From positions 558,001-622,000 of the forward strand of contig NZ_JACTAG010000002.1 of assembly GCF_014763045.1 (NCBI RefSeq): 64,000 bases of DNA, read 5' to 3'. The DNA comes from Sulfitobacter aestuariivivens (GTDB taxonomy: Bacteria; Pseudomonadota; Alphaproteobacteria; Rhodobacterales; Rhodobacteraceae). Below are positions 17,232-26,206 of this stretch, one piece after another; within the stretch, counting starts at the first letter, position 1; every line of letters starts with the position of its first letter. A program made the translations under genes and the position numbers. The notes beneath the pieces were generated by a model. It saw only the letters and a program-made list of their open reading frames with translations. It was not told the DNA's origin and searched no databases.

Positions 17232-17717
17232 TCACTGCCGTTTTTTGGGCGCCGGTTTTTGATCCTTTGCAAAGAAGATCAACCCGATCGCGCCGGCAAA
17301 GACAAAGATGTCGGCGATGTTGTACACAAAGGGATTGTTCCAGCCCGGCAGAGAGTTATTCAGGAAATCAAGTACATAGCCATAAGCCAGCCGATCCAGC
17401 ACATTCGCCAGCGCGCCGCCCACCAGCAAGCCCGCGCTGACGTGGGCCAGCCAGCCCTGCTGCGACCGATAAAGCCAGATCGTCACTGCGCCGCAGATAA
17501 CCACAGCCAAACCAATCAAAATCCACCGGCTCGCCTCTGAGCATTCGCCAAACAAGCCAAAGTTGATCCCGCAGTTTTCGCCGTAAATGAAATTCAGCCA
17601 TGGCGGCAACACGTCCATCGGATTTCCCGCGCGCAGGCCCCACATATGGATCACCACATATTTGCTGATCTGATCGATCAGAAACGCCACAAGGGCAGAG
17701 AGGCCAAAGGCGCGCAT
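17232..17717 (-). CDS. lspA: Lipoprotein signal peptidase (signal peptidase II)
   Basis: A 161-residue membrane protein with four hydrophobic segments. The two catalytic aspartates of the aspartyl protease LspA are expected in ALANVLDRLAYG and NIADIFVFAG, and both motifs are present; FLIDQISKYVV and NCGINFGL also fit. It removes signal peptides from diacylglyceryl-prolipoproteins in the inner membrane. It is 9 bp downstream of purH and 52 bp upstream of bamF, in a likely operon purH-lspA-bamF. Confidence 0.95.
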   Translation of the reverse strand: MRAFGLSALVAFLIDQISKYVVIHMWGLRAGNPMDVLPPWLNFIYGENCGINFGLFGECSEASRWILIGLAVVICGAVTIWLYRSQQGWLAHVSAGLLVGGALANVLDRLAYGYVLDFLNNSLPGWNNPFVYNIADIFVFAGAIGLIFFAKDQKPAPKKRQ

Positions 17718-17726
17718 CCCCCGCCC

Positions 17727-19313
17727 CTAATGCCTGAAGTGCCGCATGCCGGTAAAGACCATGGCAAGTCCGGCCTCATCTGCCGCTGCAATTACGTCGT
17801 CGTCGCGCATTGACCCGCCGGGTTGGATCAAGGCTGTGGCCCCGGCTTCTGCTGCCGTGATCAGGCCATCGGCAAAGGGGAAAAACGCGTCAGAGGCCAC
17901 GACAGATCCTTGGGTCAGCGGCGCGGGCAAGCCCATCACATCCGCCATGTCCTGTGCTTTGCGGGCCGCGATGCGCGTGCTGTCCACGCGGCTCATCTGG
18001 CCCGCGCCCACACCCACTGTCGCACCATCTTTGACATAAATGATCGCGTTCGATTTCACGTGTTTTGCCACCGTCCAGGCAAAAAGCAGATCGGACATTT
18101 CCTGATCCGTGGGCTGTTTTTTGGTGACGACCTTCAGATCATCCGCCGTAATCCGTCCCACATCGCGGTCCTGCACCAGCCAACCGCCCGCGACCTGCCG
18201 CACAGCAAGCGACGCGGCTGCGGGGTCTGCAAGGCCCGTGGTCGTCAGCAGGCGCAGGTTCTTCTTGGCGGCAAAGACCGCGCGCGCATCGTCATCGGCA
18301 CCGGGTGCGATCACAACTTCCGTAAAGATGCCGCTGATTGCCTCCGCGGTCTCGCCATCCAAGGGCTGGTTCAGCGCGATGATCCCGCCAAAAGCCGACG
18401 TACGGTCACAATCAAAAGCCCGCGAATAGGCCTGCGCCAGCGTAGCCCCCGTGGCCACCCCGCAGGGATTGGCGTGCTTGATGATCGCGCAAGCCGGTCC
18501 ATCGGCCGGCGCAAACTCACTGATCAGGGCAAAAGCTGCATCCGTGTCGTTGATGTTGTTGTACGACAGCTCCTTGCCCTGATGCTGGGTGGCCGTGGCC
18601 AATCCTGGCGCGCCCAAGCCATCAGTATAGAACGCCGCCTGCTGATGTGGGTTTTCGCCGTAGCGCAGGGTCTGGGCCAGCGTCCCGCCAAAGCTGCGGC
18701 GGCGCGGTGTGCCGCCGACTGCGGCAGCCATCCATGTGCTGACCGCCGTGTCATAGGCTGCGGTCCGGGCATAAGCTGTTTGCGCCAACCGCTGACGCAG
18801 GGCGTAGGTAGTCTGGCCGCTGTTGGCGGCCAGTTCCTCGACAAAGGGCGCATAGTCCTCGGTGTCGACAATCACGTTGACAAACCCATGGTTCTTTGCC
18901 GCCGAGCGGATCATCGCAGGCCCGCCAATATCGATATTTTCAATTACCTCGTCATAGGCCGCGCCCTTGGCGACGGTCTCTTCGAACGGGTACAGGTTCA
19001 CAACGACCAGATCGATCCCGCCAATGTCATGCTCGGTCATCGATGCCACGTGATCGTCATTGTCGCGCAAGGCCAACAGCCCGCCATGCACCACCGGGTG
19101 CAGCGTTTTGACCCGGCCATCCATCATCTCCGGAAAGCCGGTGACCTCGGCAACATCCCTGACCTCGAGCCCCGCATCGCGTAGTGCTTTGGCGGTGCCA
19201 CCGGTGCTCAGCAGTTCAACCCCATGCCCCACCAGCGCCTTGCCCAGATCAACCAACCCGGTCTTGTCGGAGACAGATAACAGGGCGCGCTTTACGGGGG
19301 CGAGGTCAGGCAT
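17727..19313 (-). CDS. purH: Bifunctional AICAR transformylase/IMP cyclohydrolase
   Basis: A 529-residue protein, the standard PurH length. The N-terminal IMP cyclohydrolase domain ([20 protein letters not shown], the [19 protein letters not shown]-like fold, [15 protein letters not shown]) is followed by the AICAR transformylase domain ([40 protein letters not shown]-terminal GMRHFRH). It carries out the last two steps of de novo IMP synthesis. Start 19313 is supported by AAAGGACCTGCC. The gene begins 16 bp after the heparinase-family stop, so transcription may come from the heparinase promoter. Confidence 0.97.
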   Translation of the reverse strand: MPDLAPVKRALLSVSDKTGLVDLGKALVGHGVELLSTGGTAKALRDAGLEVRDVAEVTGFPEMMDGRVKTLHPVVHGGLLALRDNDDHVASMTEHDIGGIDLVVVNLYPFEETVAKGAAYDEVIENIDIGGPAMIRSAAKNHGFVNVIVDTEDYAPFVEELAANSGQTTYALRQRLAQTAYARTAAYDTAVSTWMAAAVGGTPRRRSFGGTLAQTLRYGENPHQQAAFYTDGLGAPGLATATQHQGKELSYNNINDTDAAFALISEFAPADGPACAIIKHANPCGVATGATLAQAYSRAFDCDRTSAFGGIIALNQPLDGETAEAISGIFTEVVIAPGADDDARAVFAAKKNLRLLTTTGLADPAAASLAVRQVAGGWLVQDRDVGRITADDLKVVTKKQPTDQEMSDLLFAWTVAKHVKSNAIIYVKDGATVGVGAGQMSRVDSTRIAARKAQDMADVMGLPAPLTQGSVVASDAFFPFADGLITAAEAGATALIQPGGSMRDDDVIAAADEAGLAMVFTGMRHFRH

Positions 19314-19329
19314 GGCAGGTCCTTTGGTG

Positions 19330-21078
19330 TTAGACTTCTTCGACGAAGGGTTCGTCCATCGACAAATCCCGCACGCCAATCGCAGTTTCCTGCGCCTTGG
19401 ACAAGGACCACCTGATCCGTGTCGCGTAAGTAAAGGCCATTCCGGTCAAAACGATCTGCTGCGCACCGCGCGGTTTCAGACGCGTGGTCTCAAGATAGAC
19501 CCCCGGCTCAAATGTCAGGCTGTGCGCTCCATCATGCCGGAACACCCAGACCTCACCGCTTTTCAACGCCATCGAAACAGCCGCGCCACCCAGATCCAGC
19601 GTGGCATCCACGTCCGGATGCAGATGGAACCTGATCTCGAACCGGATACCTTTCAGCTGACCTGCATCCAGCGCACTGTCAAATCGCCGCTTGTCGGCGT
19701 CTTCCATGGCAAGCAGCATGTCTTCCCCCGCCAGCCCGCGACCGTCATGGGTCAACTCCAGCGTGCGGGCATGGGTCAATCCATGGCTTGGGACATAGCC
19801 GTTATGCCCGCCCTGAAACCGCATCCCGTCAGAGGCATGGCTGATCTCGACCGGCACATGGTCCGGCCCGCCAATCAGCGCCTCCAGACCGGTATCCGCA
19901 TCCGCCTCATCCAGCCGTGCGCTGGAATAGCCGCCCAGCGACAGCGCCGAATGTGACGGTGTCGCGCGCCCCGCGCGACGCCAATCCAGCCCAAAAGACG
20001 CGCCCGACCCGCAATTGACAATCAGCGGACGCCGCCCCGATGTCACCTCAAACGCCAGCGTCGAGGCATGCGCGTTACCCGACGCCGCCCCGACAGGTGG
20101 CGGGGCCGCGTCAATAATAATGCTGGTGCGCCCCGCCGACAGGCGCGCATAGCCCATCGCCAAGCCATCAGGCTGCGCGGTCCGCACCCCCGATGCCGCA
20201 AGCGCATGATCCAGCCAGCCTTCTACCCCGCGCCCGCCACCATGGAACCGCGCCAGCGACCCATCGGAATGGCGCAGGCTGCGCAACGTGGGCGCAATCC
20301 GTTCAATAGCGCTCAGATGCGCATCAGGTGGTGTGCGGCCCGCATCACTCAACGCCGCAGCAGCCCAGGTCAGCAAAGTAAAGACATCCAGCAATTCTTC
20401 GGGGTTGCGCGTGGGCAGACCACCCTGATCATCCACTTGCAAAACACATTCGCGGGCCAGCGCATTGATCGCGGGATCGGCCAGATCCTCCTGCCCCTCC
20501 AGCGACAGCCCGGCATAGATCAGGCCCGTCAACGCCTCGAATCGGGGCAGACCGGGGGCCGCCCCGCGCCAGCGCCGGGACAAAAACTGCGTCTGCTGCA
20601 CCAAGGATCGATAGAAGGCGTGACTTTGATCCGATTCAACCCCGCGCAACACAAAGATCGCGTGGTTGATCCACCGGATCAGCCGCCGCCCTGTCAAATC
20701 AGGTGTCCACCCGGGGCCGCGCCCCTTGCCGTAGGCTTCGATCCAACCCCAAAGCCAGTCCTGCGCCTTGTGACGTGCCGGCACATCTCCGACAGCGGCC
20801 AGATCATCCAGCCAGGCAAAGCCATGCAACTCTGCACGGTACGCCGCATCTGGCGTCTCAAGATCCCACAATGCCTTGCCGGGTTCGTGCAGCAAGGTTC
20901 CGGCAAAAAGGTAGTTCCCCGCAATCAGCTGCCGCCCGCGCGCAAAAGACCCGATGGTACGCGGTTCGGGCTGCGAAACAAAGCCGGTGACCTGCGCGCG
21001 CGTGCGCGTCGCCGCCCGTGCGTGCCACAGATTCAGAAACCGCGTATGTCGCGTGCGTAGACTGTTGAGGTTGATCAT
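19330..21078 (-). CDS. Heparinase II/III family protein
   Basis: A 582-residue protein with an N-terminal alpha/alpha-toroid region ([29 protein letters not shown]) and a C-terminal heparinase II/III-like beta-sandwich ([34 protein letters not shown]). Family members are polysaccharide lyases, but the version next to rsmB and purH is widespread in Rhodobacterales even where no polyuronide use is known, so the substrate is doubtful. No clear signal peptide is present. AAGGGCAGCGGCA precedes the ATG. Confidence 0.85.
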   Translation of the reverse strand: MINLNSLRTRHTRFLNLWHARAATRTRAQVTGFVSQPEPRTIGSFARGRQLIAGNYLFAGTLLHEPGKALWDLETPDAAYRAELHGFAWLDDLAAVGDVPARHKAQDWLWGWIEAYGKGRGPGWTPDLTGRRLIRWINHAIFVLRGVESDQSHAFYRSLVQQTQFLSRRWRGAAPGLPRFEALTGLIYAGLSLEGQEDLADPAINALARECVLQVDDQGGLPTRNPEELLDVFTLLTWAAAALSDAGRTPPDAHLSAIERIAPTLRSLRHSDGSLARFHGGGRGVEGWLDHALAASGVRTAQPDGLAMGYARLSAGRTSIIIDAAPPPVGAASGNAHASTLAFEVTSGRRPLIVNCGSGASFGLDWRRAGRATPSHSALSLGGYSSARLDEADADTGLEALIGGPDHVPVEISHASDGMRFQGGHNGYVPSHGLTHARTLELTHDGRGLAGEDMLLAMEDADKRRFDSALDAGQLKGIRFEIRFHLHPDVDATLDLGGAAVSMALKSGEVWVFRHDGAHSLTFEPGVYLETTRLKPRGAQQIVLTGMAFTYATRIRWSLSKAQETAIGVRDLSMDEPFVEEV

Positions 21079-21266
21079 TGCCGCTGCCCTTAGACGCTCT
21101 GCAGGCGTTTCGCGCGAACATACCCCGGGGTCAACTGGGAGTCACCGCTTTTCGCCCCGATTGACTATCCAGACCGCAGAACGGCGGATGATTGCCGCAT
21201 CTTCCCTTGCCTCGGCACAAAGAAAGACGGACCTTCTGCGCGACGCACCAATTCGAAAGATCCCCT

Positions 21267-22019
21267 ATGATCGCCAGTCTTATGATGTACGCGCGCCCCG
21301 AACTCGATGCAGCACACGTGCGCTATTGGGCATTGATCCGCGATGAACTGGCCCGGCGCGGCATTCCTGCACCGGAGACCCTTTCAAACGGCCTCTCCGA
21401 ATTTGATGTCTGGACGTCTCGCGATCTGGTGCTCAGCCAGACCTGCGGGATGCCTTATCGAAAACGACTGCACGATCAGGTGTCCCTGATCGGAACCCCC
21501 GATTTTGGCGTCGACGGGTGCCCGCCTGGATATTACCGCAGCCCTATTGTCGTGCGCGCTGACGATCCGCGCACTGCCCTTTCAGATTTTGCGCAGGCCC
21601 GGTTCGCCTATAATATGAACATCTCACAATCTGGATTTGCCTCTATTTATGCCGCCACGCGGCCCCACGGTTTCTGGTTCCGGGACCGAACCGAAAGCGG
21701 CAGTCACAGCGCGTCAGCACAGGCAGTTGCGGCAGGCACGGCGGACATCGCGGCACTTGATGCCGTCACGTGGCGGTTGATCCAGCGCTACGATGACTTC
21801 GCCCCAGACCTGCGGGTGCTGGAATGGACGGACCCAACGCCCGGTCTGCCCTACATCGCTGCCGCTGGCGCGGACACCGATGCAACCTTTGACGCCGTAC
21901 ACGCCGCCATCGGAAGCCTCGACGCCCCCGACCGCAAGGCTCTTGGCATCAAAGACCTGATCGCCATCCCGAAAGAAACCTATCTCGCCATTCCAAATCC
22001 GCCGGACAGCGCGGGCTGA
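21267..22019 (+). CDS. PhnD/SsuA-like periplasmic-binding-fold protein without signal peptide
   Basis: A 250-residue protein of the phosphate/phosphonate-binding (transferrin/PhnD) superfamily, recognised by SLMMYARPEL at the N-terminus, VLSQTCGMPY, PGYYRSPIVVRADDP and AVAAGTADIAALDAVTWRL. These proteins normally bind oxyanion ligands for ABC import. Here no signal peptide and no permease or ATPase gene are seen, so it may be a cytoplasmic sensor or orphan binding protein. Start 21267 (MIASLMMYARP) begins the conserved region. Its stop abuts the stop of convergent rsmB. Confidence 0.75.
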   Translation: MIASLMMYARPELDAAHVRYWALIRDELARRGIPAPETLSNGLSEFDVWTSRDLVLSQTCGMPYRKRLHDQVSLIGTPDFGVDGCPPGYYRSPIVVRADDPRTALSDFAQARFAYNMNISQSGFASIYAATRPHGFWFRDRTESGSHSASAQAVAAGTADIAALDAVTWRLIQRYDDFAPDLRVLEWTDPTPGLPYIAAAGADTDATFDAVHAAIGSLDAPDRKALGIKDLIAIPKETYLAIPNPPDSAG

Positions 22020-23294
22020 TCAGGCTTCCTTGCGCAGACAGGCGATGTAAAACCCGTCCATGCCACCCGCATCCGCCCAATAATCCGGCCTCAGGCGCAG
22101 GCCCCCCTCGGCGGTGATCCATCCTGCATCGACGCCCTCGCACGCCAGAGCATCGCTGTCGACGCGCATGTCACCATGCCGCTCCAGCGCCTCATCTACC
22201 TGTACTTCGCCCTCGTCCGGCAGCAGGCTACAGGTGCAAAATACCATCCGCCCGCCGGGTTTTAGCAATCCCCACGCATGGTCGATCAGTTCTTCCTGCA
22301 ACGCGATCAGCGCACCGAACTCGGCTCCGTCCTTGGCAAAGGGCAAGTCTGGATGCCGCCGGATGGTGCCTGTTGCCGAACAGGGCGCATCCAGCAGGAT
22401 CGCATCATAGGCACCCGTCGCTGCACGCGCGTCCTTGACCTGCAAGTCCGCCCTGAGACCCGTCCGCTTGAGGTTTTCCTTCACCCGCGCCATGCGCCCT
22501 TCTGCATCATCAACTGCCGTGACATCGGCGCCTGCGGCTGCAAGCTGCATCGTCTTGCCACCGGGTGCCGCACAAAGATCAAGGATCGCTTCGCCCTGCT
22601 GCGGGCCAAGAACACGTACCGGCAAGGCCGCAGCGGCGTCCTGCACCCACCAATCACCCGCCGCATATCCGGGCATGCCTGTGACCTGCCCGGCATCAGC
22701 CACGCGCACCGACCCGGTGGGCAATACCACACCGCCAACGGCCTCGGCTACAGCAGCGGGATCGGACCTGGCGGTCAGGTCAAGCGGAGCACCTGCAAAA
22801 TGCGCCGCCTCAATCGCGGCCATCGCCTGTGGTCCCCAGGCCTCGACCAATGGGCCACGCAGCCACTTGGGCAGGCGCGGCGTGCGCAATGTCGGCCAGA
22901 TCTCGGGGCCCTCCGCCGCCACCTTACGCAAAACCGCGTTCACCAGCCCCTTCAAGTGACCATACCGCTTGTGGCCCGCAATCAGTGTGACCATGGCATT
23001 TACCACCCCATGCGCCGCACCGCCCTGACAAAGCTCAATCGTGCCGACACGCAACGCATTGCGTACGGTCAAAGGGGGATACTTGCGCAGATGCTTTTGC
23101 AGTATGCGATCCGCACGCTCCATCCCGCGCAGCGTTTCCATCGCAAGCCGTTGCGCACGCGCGCGATCATCCGGCGCCAGTCGGTCCAACACCCCAGCCC
23201 CCAGAAGTTCGGACAGCAAGCGCGGCTCATCATCCAGAATCTGATCCAGCAGGTACACCGCACTACGACGGGCATCGACACCTGTTTCTGCCAT
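22020..23294 (-). CDS. rsmB: 16S rRNA m5C967 methyltransferase RsmB (NusB-domain)
   Basis: A 424-residue protein. The N-terminal NusB-like helical domain (about 1-140, ARRSAVYLLDQIL) is followed by a Rossmann methyltransferase domain with SAM motif ILDLCAAPGGKTMQLAAAG, catalytic-motif region LLDAPCSATGTIRRHPD and nucleophilic Cys355 in FCTCSLLPDEGEVQ. It methylates C5 of a cytosine in 16S rRNA. ATG 23294 is preceded by GAAAGGG, and the upstream extension to 23525 is not conserved. The heparinase gene, often its neighbour, is nearby with the PhnD-like gene between them. Confidence 0.93.
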   Translation of the reverse strand: MAETGVDARRSAVYLLDQILDDEPRLLSELLGAGVLDRLAPDDRARAQRLAMETLRGMERADRILQKHLRKYPPLTVRNALRVGTIELCQGGAAHGVVNAMVTLIAGHKRYGHLKGLVNAVLRKVAAEGPEIWPTLRTPRLPKWLRGPLVEAWGPQAMAAIEAAHFAGAPLDLTARSDPAAVAEAVGGVVLPTGSVRVADAGQVTGMPGYAAGDWWVQDAAAALPVRVLGPQQGEAILDLCAAPGGKTMQLAAAGADVTAVDDAEGRMARVKENLKRTGLRADLQVKDARAATGAYDAILLDAPCSATGTIRRHPDLPFAKDGAEFGALIALQEELIDHAWGLLKPGGRMVFCTCSLLPDEGEVQVDEALERHGDMRVDSDALACEGVDAGWITAEGGLRLRPDYWADAGGMDGFYIACLRKEA

Positions 23295-23380
23295 GAACTG
23301 GCCCTTTCTTTTTGACCCGCACCGTTGCCTGAGCCTCAGCGGGGCGTATATCAAGGTTACGCCTGCCTCAAGAGGACGCC

Positions 23381-23680
23381 ATGCCAAACCCGAAACCTGA
23401 CCCCGGCCCTGACCTGCCGCCACAACCGCGCCCCGCCGAGAAACCGATACCGACGGACGCACCGGTGCCGCCAACGCCCATGCCCAAACCGGATCTGCCC
23501 CCGCAGAACACGGCCCCCCATCCAATCCCGCCCGCAGCCCAGCGCGCCCTCGCCGAAGCAGAGGAGCGTCGCCGCAAGGCCGCCGAGGTAGATCGCCCCA
23601 AAGAATATGGCGGCCGCGACGGACCTGACCCGGTGCGCTATGGCGATTGGGAAAAGAACGGCATCGCTATCGATTTCTGA
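23381..23680 (+). CDS. DUF1674 protein (SDHAF4 homologue, succinate dehydrogenase assembly)
   Basis: A 99-residue protein. The first two-thirds are Pro-rich low complexity (PDPGPDLPPQPRP...). The C-terminus holds the family motif RPKEYGGRDGPDPVRYGDWE. DUF1674 corresponds to the assembly factor SDHAF4, which protects flavinylated SdhA during complex II assembly. It is divergent from rsmB, with 86 bp between starts. The downstream flank carries a MITE-like element. Confidence 0.85.
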   Translation: MPNPKPDPGPDLPPQPRPAEKPIPTDAPVPPTPMPKPDLPPQNTAPHPIPPAAQRALAEAEERRRKAAEVDRPKEYGGRDGPDPVRYGDWEKNGIAIDF

Positions 23681-23702
23681 TCAGCGCGCGTGCAGTGCCC
23701 TA

Positions 23703-23964
23703 GGGTCAGGACCCACTAATCTTGCGCCGCTGGCGTCAAAACCGCGAAAGTTCAGCGGTTTGAGACATGCAGCGACTAACGGGTTAATTGCAAATGGCTC
23801 AAGCCGTTGAAATGAAGCGGTTTTGTCGTCCTTCGGATTTGACAGATTTTCCCCGTGAGCTGCGGCGTATCTGCTTGAAATTCAAAGAGAGTTCCTGCGC
23901 AGATGCTTCTTGTCACGAGAAAAATCTGTCAAACCAGCGGTGCAAGATTAATGGGTCAGGACCC
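23703..23964. mobile_element. MITE-like element with 31-bp terminal inverted repeats
   Basis: This element fills most of the 361-bp gap 23681-24041. Its ends at 23703-23733 and 23934-23964 are inverted repeats matching at 27 of 31 positions, and both outer tips read GGGTCAGGACCC on the plus strand, itself nearly palindromic. A second imperfect inverted pair lies inside (23835-23874 against 23899-23935, sharing TTTGACAGATTTT), so the transcript would fold into a long hairpin. No transposase-sized frame is present; a 77-codon frame from 23788 overruns the right end and resembles nothing I know. No convincing target-site duplication is seen. It is probably a non-autonomous IS derivative of unknown family. 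Confidence 0.7.
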
Positions 23965-24041
23965 AAGCTCGCCTGCCTTACCTTGATTCCCACCTACATC
24001 TCAGGTCCAGTGCTCTTGTGATCCCAGACAGGAGCCGCCCC

Positions 24042-25127
24042 ATGACCCGCCTCGACGCCCTGCGCGACAAAATGCTCGCCGAAAACATCGACCTTGTGGC
24101 ACTTGGCCCCGGCGCGCACCTGGAATGGCTCACCGGTCTGCATCCACACGGTGATGAACGCCCGCTTTTGCTGATCATCACACAATCGACCGCCGCGTTC
24201 CTGATGCCGGTGCTCGAAGCCGACAGCGCGCGGCAACATACCGACCTGCCCTTTTACACCTGGTCAGATGACGCAGGCCCGCAAGGCGCCCTTGACGACC
24301 TCTTGACCGCGGCGCAGGCCGCAAACGCCCGCAGCATCGCGCTGGACGAAACCATGCGCGCCGATTTCGCGGCGCTGGTACAGGACACCCTGCTGCAGGC
24401 ACAACGCCAGTTCACCGCCACCACCATTGGCACGCTGCGCATGCGCAAGGACGCGGCGGAGATCGCGACACTCAAACGCAACGCCCAGACAGCCGATACC
24501 GCCATGCAGGCGGCATGGGCCGCCATGAAACCGGGCATGACCGAATGGGACGTGGCCGAAATCATCCGCGACAGCTTCAAAGGCCAGGGCGCAACACCGC
24601 TCTTTCATATCGTGGGCGCGGGCCCCAACGGCGCCTTTCCCCACCACCAGACCGGCAGCACGATCCTGCAACAGGGTGACGCAGTGGTGATGGACCTTGG
24701 CGGCAGCATGGACGGCTATTCCAGCGACATCACCCGCATGGCCGTTCTGGGCAACGCCCCCGAGGGCTACGCCGAAATCCACGCCATCGTCGAAGCCGCC
24801 GTGCAGGCCGCGATGCAGGCCGCCAGACCCGGCGTGCGCGCCGGCGCCGTCGACGCTGCGGCCCGCGATGTCATCACCAAAGCGGGCTACGGAGACTATT
24901 TCATGCACCGCACCGGCCACGGCATGGGTGTCGAAATCCACGAACCGCCTTACATCACGGCCACCTCTGACACGGTCCTCGAAACCGGCATGGTCTTTTC
25001 CATCGAACCGGGCATCTACTTGCCAGGCCGCTTCGGCATCCGGCTCGAAGATATCGTGGTCCTGCGGAACGACGGCCCGCAGGTGCTGTCCGATCTGCCT
25101 CGTGATCTGCGCATCATCGGCGATTGA
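24042..25127 (+). CDS. M24-family aminopeptidase (Xaa-Pro peptidase-like)
   Basis: A 361-residue protein: an N-terminal creatinase-like domain (about 1-130) and a C-terminal pita-bread metallopeptidase domain. Metal ligands are expected in VVMDLGGSMDGYSSDITRM (two Asp), HRTGHGMGVEIHEPPYI (His), MVFSIEPGIYLPG (Glu) and GIRLEDIVV (Glu), and all are present. It would remove residues before proline from peptides in the cytoplasm. ATG 24042 follows AGGAG; a GTG at 24018 is less likely. It lies 32 bp before selU and may be transcribed with it. Confidence 0.9.
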   Translation: MTRLDALRDKMLAENIDLVALGPGAHLEWLTGLHPHGDERPLLLIITQSTAAFLMPVLEADSARQHTDLPFYTWSDDAGPQGALDDLLTAAQAANARSIALDETMRADFAALVQDTLLQAQRQFTATTIGTLRMRKDAAEIATLKRNAQTADTAMQAAWAAMKPGMTEWDVAEIIRDSFKGQGATPLFHIVGAGPNGAFPHHQTGSTILQQGDAVVMDLGGSMDGYSSDITRMAVLGNAPEGYAEIHAIVEAAVQAAMQAARPGVRAGAVDAAARDVITKAGYGDYFMHRTGHGMGVEIHEPPYITATSDTVLETGMVFSIEPGIYLPGRFGIRLEDIVVLRNDGPQVLSDLPRDLRIIGD

Positions 25128-25159
25128 ACCTGCCCGCCCAGCCTGTAGAAGGGGCGGGC

Positions 25160-26206
25160 ATGACCCCTTTGACCCTGACATCGCTGACGGATCTCGCGGC
25201 ACTCGGTGCCGACACGATCATCGACGTGCGCGCCCCTGCCGAATTTGCCGAAGACCACCTGCCCGGTGCGATGAACCTGCCGGTCCTCACCGATGCCCAG
25301 CGCGCAGAGGTCGGGACAATCTACAAACAAGAGAGCCCGTTTGACGCGCGCAAGATCGGCGGCGCGCTGGTGGCGCACAATACCGCGCTGCACCTGCAAG
25401 GACCGCTGTCTGGCAAACAAGGCGACTGGCAACCGCTGGTCTACTGCTGGCGCGGCGGCCAACGGTCTGGCGCCTTTGCAACCATCCTTGATCAGGTTGG
25501 CTGGCGCGTTCACCTGTTGAAGGGCGGCTACCGCAGCTACCGCAAACTGGTGGTGCAAAGCCTCTATGACACGCCCCTCGCTCACCGCCTGATCGTGATC
25601 GAAGGCGGCACCGGCACGGCCAAGACCGATCTGCTGACCCACCTTGCGGCACAGGGCGCACAAACCCTCGACCTCGAAGCCCTTGCCGCGCACAGAGGCT
25701 CTCTTTTTGGTGCAACCGCTGACCCGCAGCCCGCCCAGAAACTGTTCGAATCCCGCATTGCCGCCACCCTCGACCCCTTCGACCCCCAAAAGCCAACATG
25801 GGTCGAAGCAGAAAGCAGCCGCATCGGAGAACGCACCCTGCCTCCCTCGCTCTGGGCCGCCATGCAATCCGCATCACGTGTTGAAATCAAAGCCCCCACT
25901 GCGGCGCGCGCCGATTACCTCAGCAGCGCTTATCGCGACCTCACAGCAGACCCTGACCTGCTGGCAACCCAGATTAACAAGCTAAGCCCCTATCACGCCG
26001 CTGAAACCATCTCTGGCTGGCACATTCTGGCCCGCGCACAGGACTGGACCGCGCTGGCCGAGGGCCTGATCACCGCCCACTACGATCCGCGCTATACCAA
26101 ATCCGCCGCCCGCTCAGCCACGGCCATCCGCCGCGTCGAACTCGAGCGCCTTGATCCCACATCACTGCAACGTACGGCCAAAAATCTGATCGCTGAGATT
26201 AGCTGA
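25160..26206 (+). CDS. selU: tRNA 2-selenouridine synthase (SelU/MnmH)
   Basis: A 348-residue protein: an N-terminal rhodanese domain (DTIIDVRAPAEFAEDHLPGA) with active-site Cys96 in VYCWRGGQRSG, and a C-terminal P-loop domain (GGTGTAKT, residues 149-156). It replaces sulfur with selenium at C2 of wobble 5-substituted 2-thiouridine in tRNA, using selenophosphate. ATG 25160 follows GAAGGGG. The convergent neighbour is selD, which makes the selenophosphate; the two stops overlap by 8 bp. Confidence 0.93.
   Translation: MTPLTLTSLTDLAALGADTIIDVRAPAEFAEDHLPGAMNLPVLTDAQRAEVGTIYKQESPFDARKIGGALVAHNTALHLQGPLSGKQGDWQPLVYCWRGGQRSGAFATILDQVGWRVHLLKGGYRSYRKLVVQSLYDTPLAHRLIVIEGGTGTAKTDLLTHLAAQGAQTLDLEALAAHRGSLFGATADPQPAQKLFESRIAATLDPFDPQKPTWVEAESSRIGERTLPPSLWAAMQSASRVEIKAPTAARADYLSSAYRDLTADPDLLATQINKLSPYHAAETISGWHILARAQDWTALAEGLITAHYDPRYTKSAARSATAIRRVELERLDPTSLQRTAKNLIAEIS

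Noticed and set aside
17823..19184. A 453-codon plus-strand open frame opposite purH
   Set aside because: Antisense shadow of a strongly conserved enzyme, with no domain of its own.
23788..24021. A 77-codon frame inside the MITE-like element as a gene
   Set aside because: It crosses the right terminal repeat, has no ribosome-binding site or recognisable motif, and is explained by the inverted-repeat structure.
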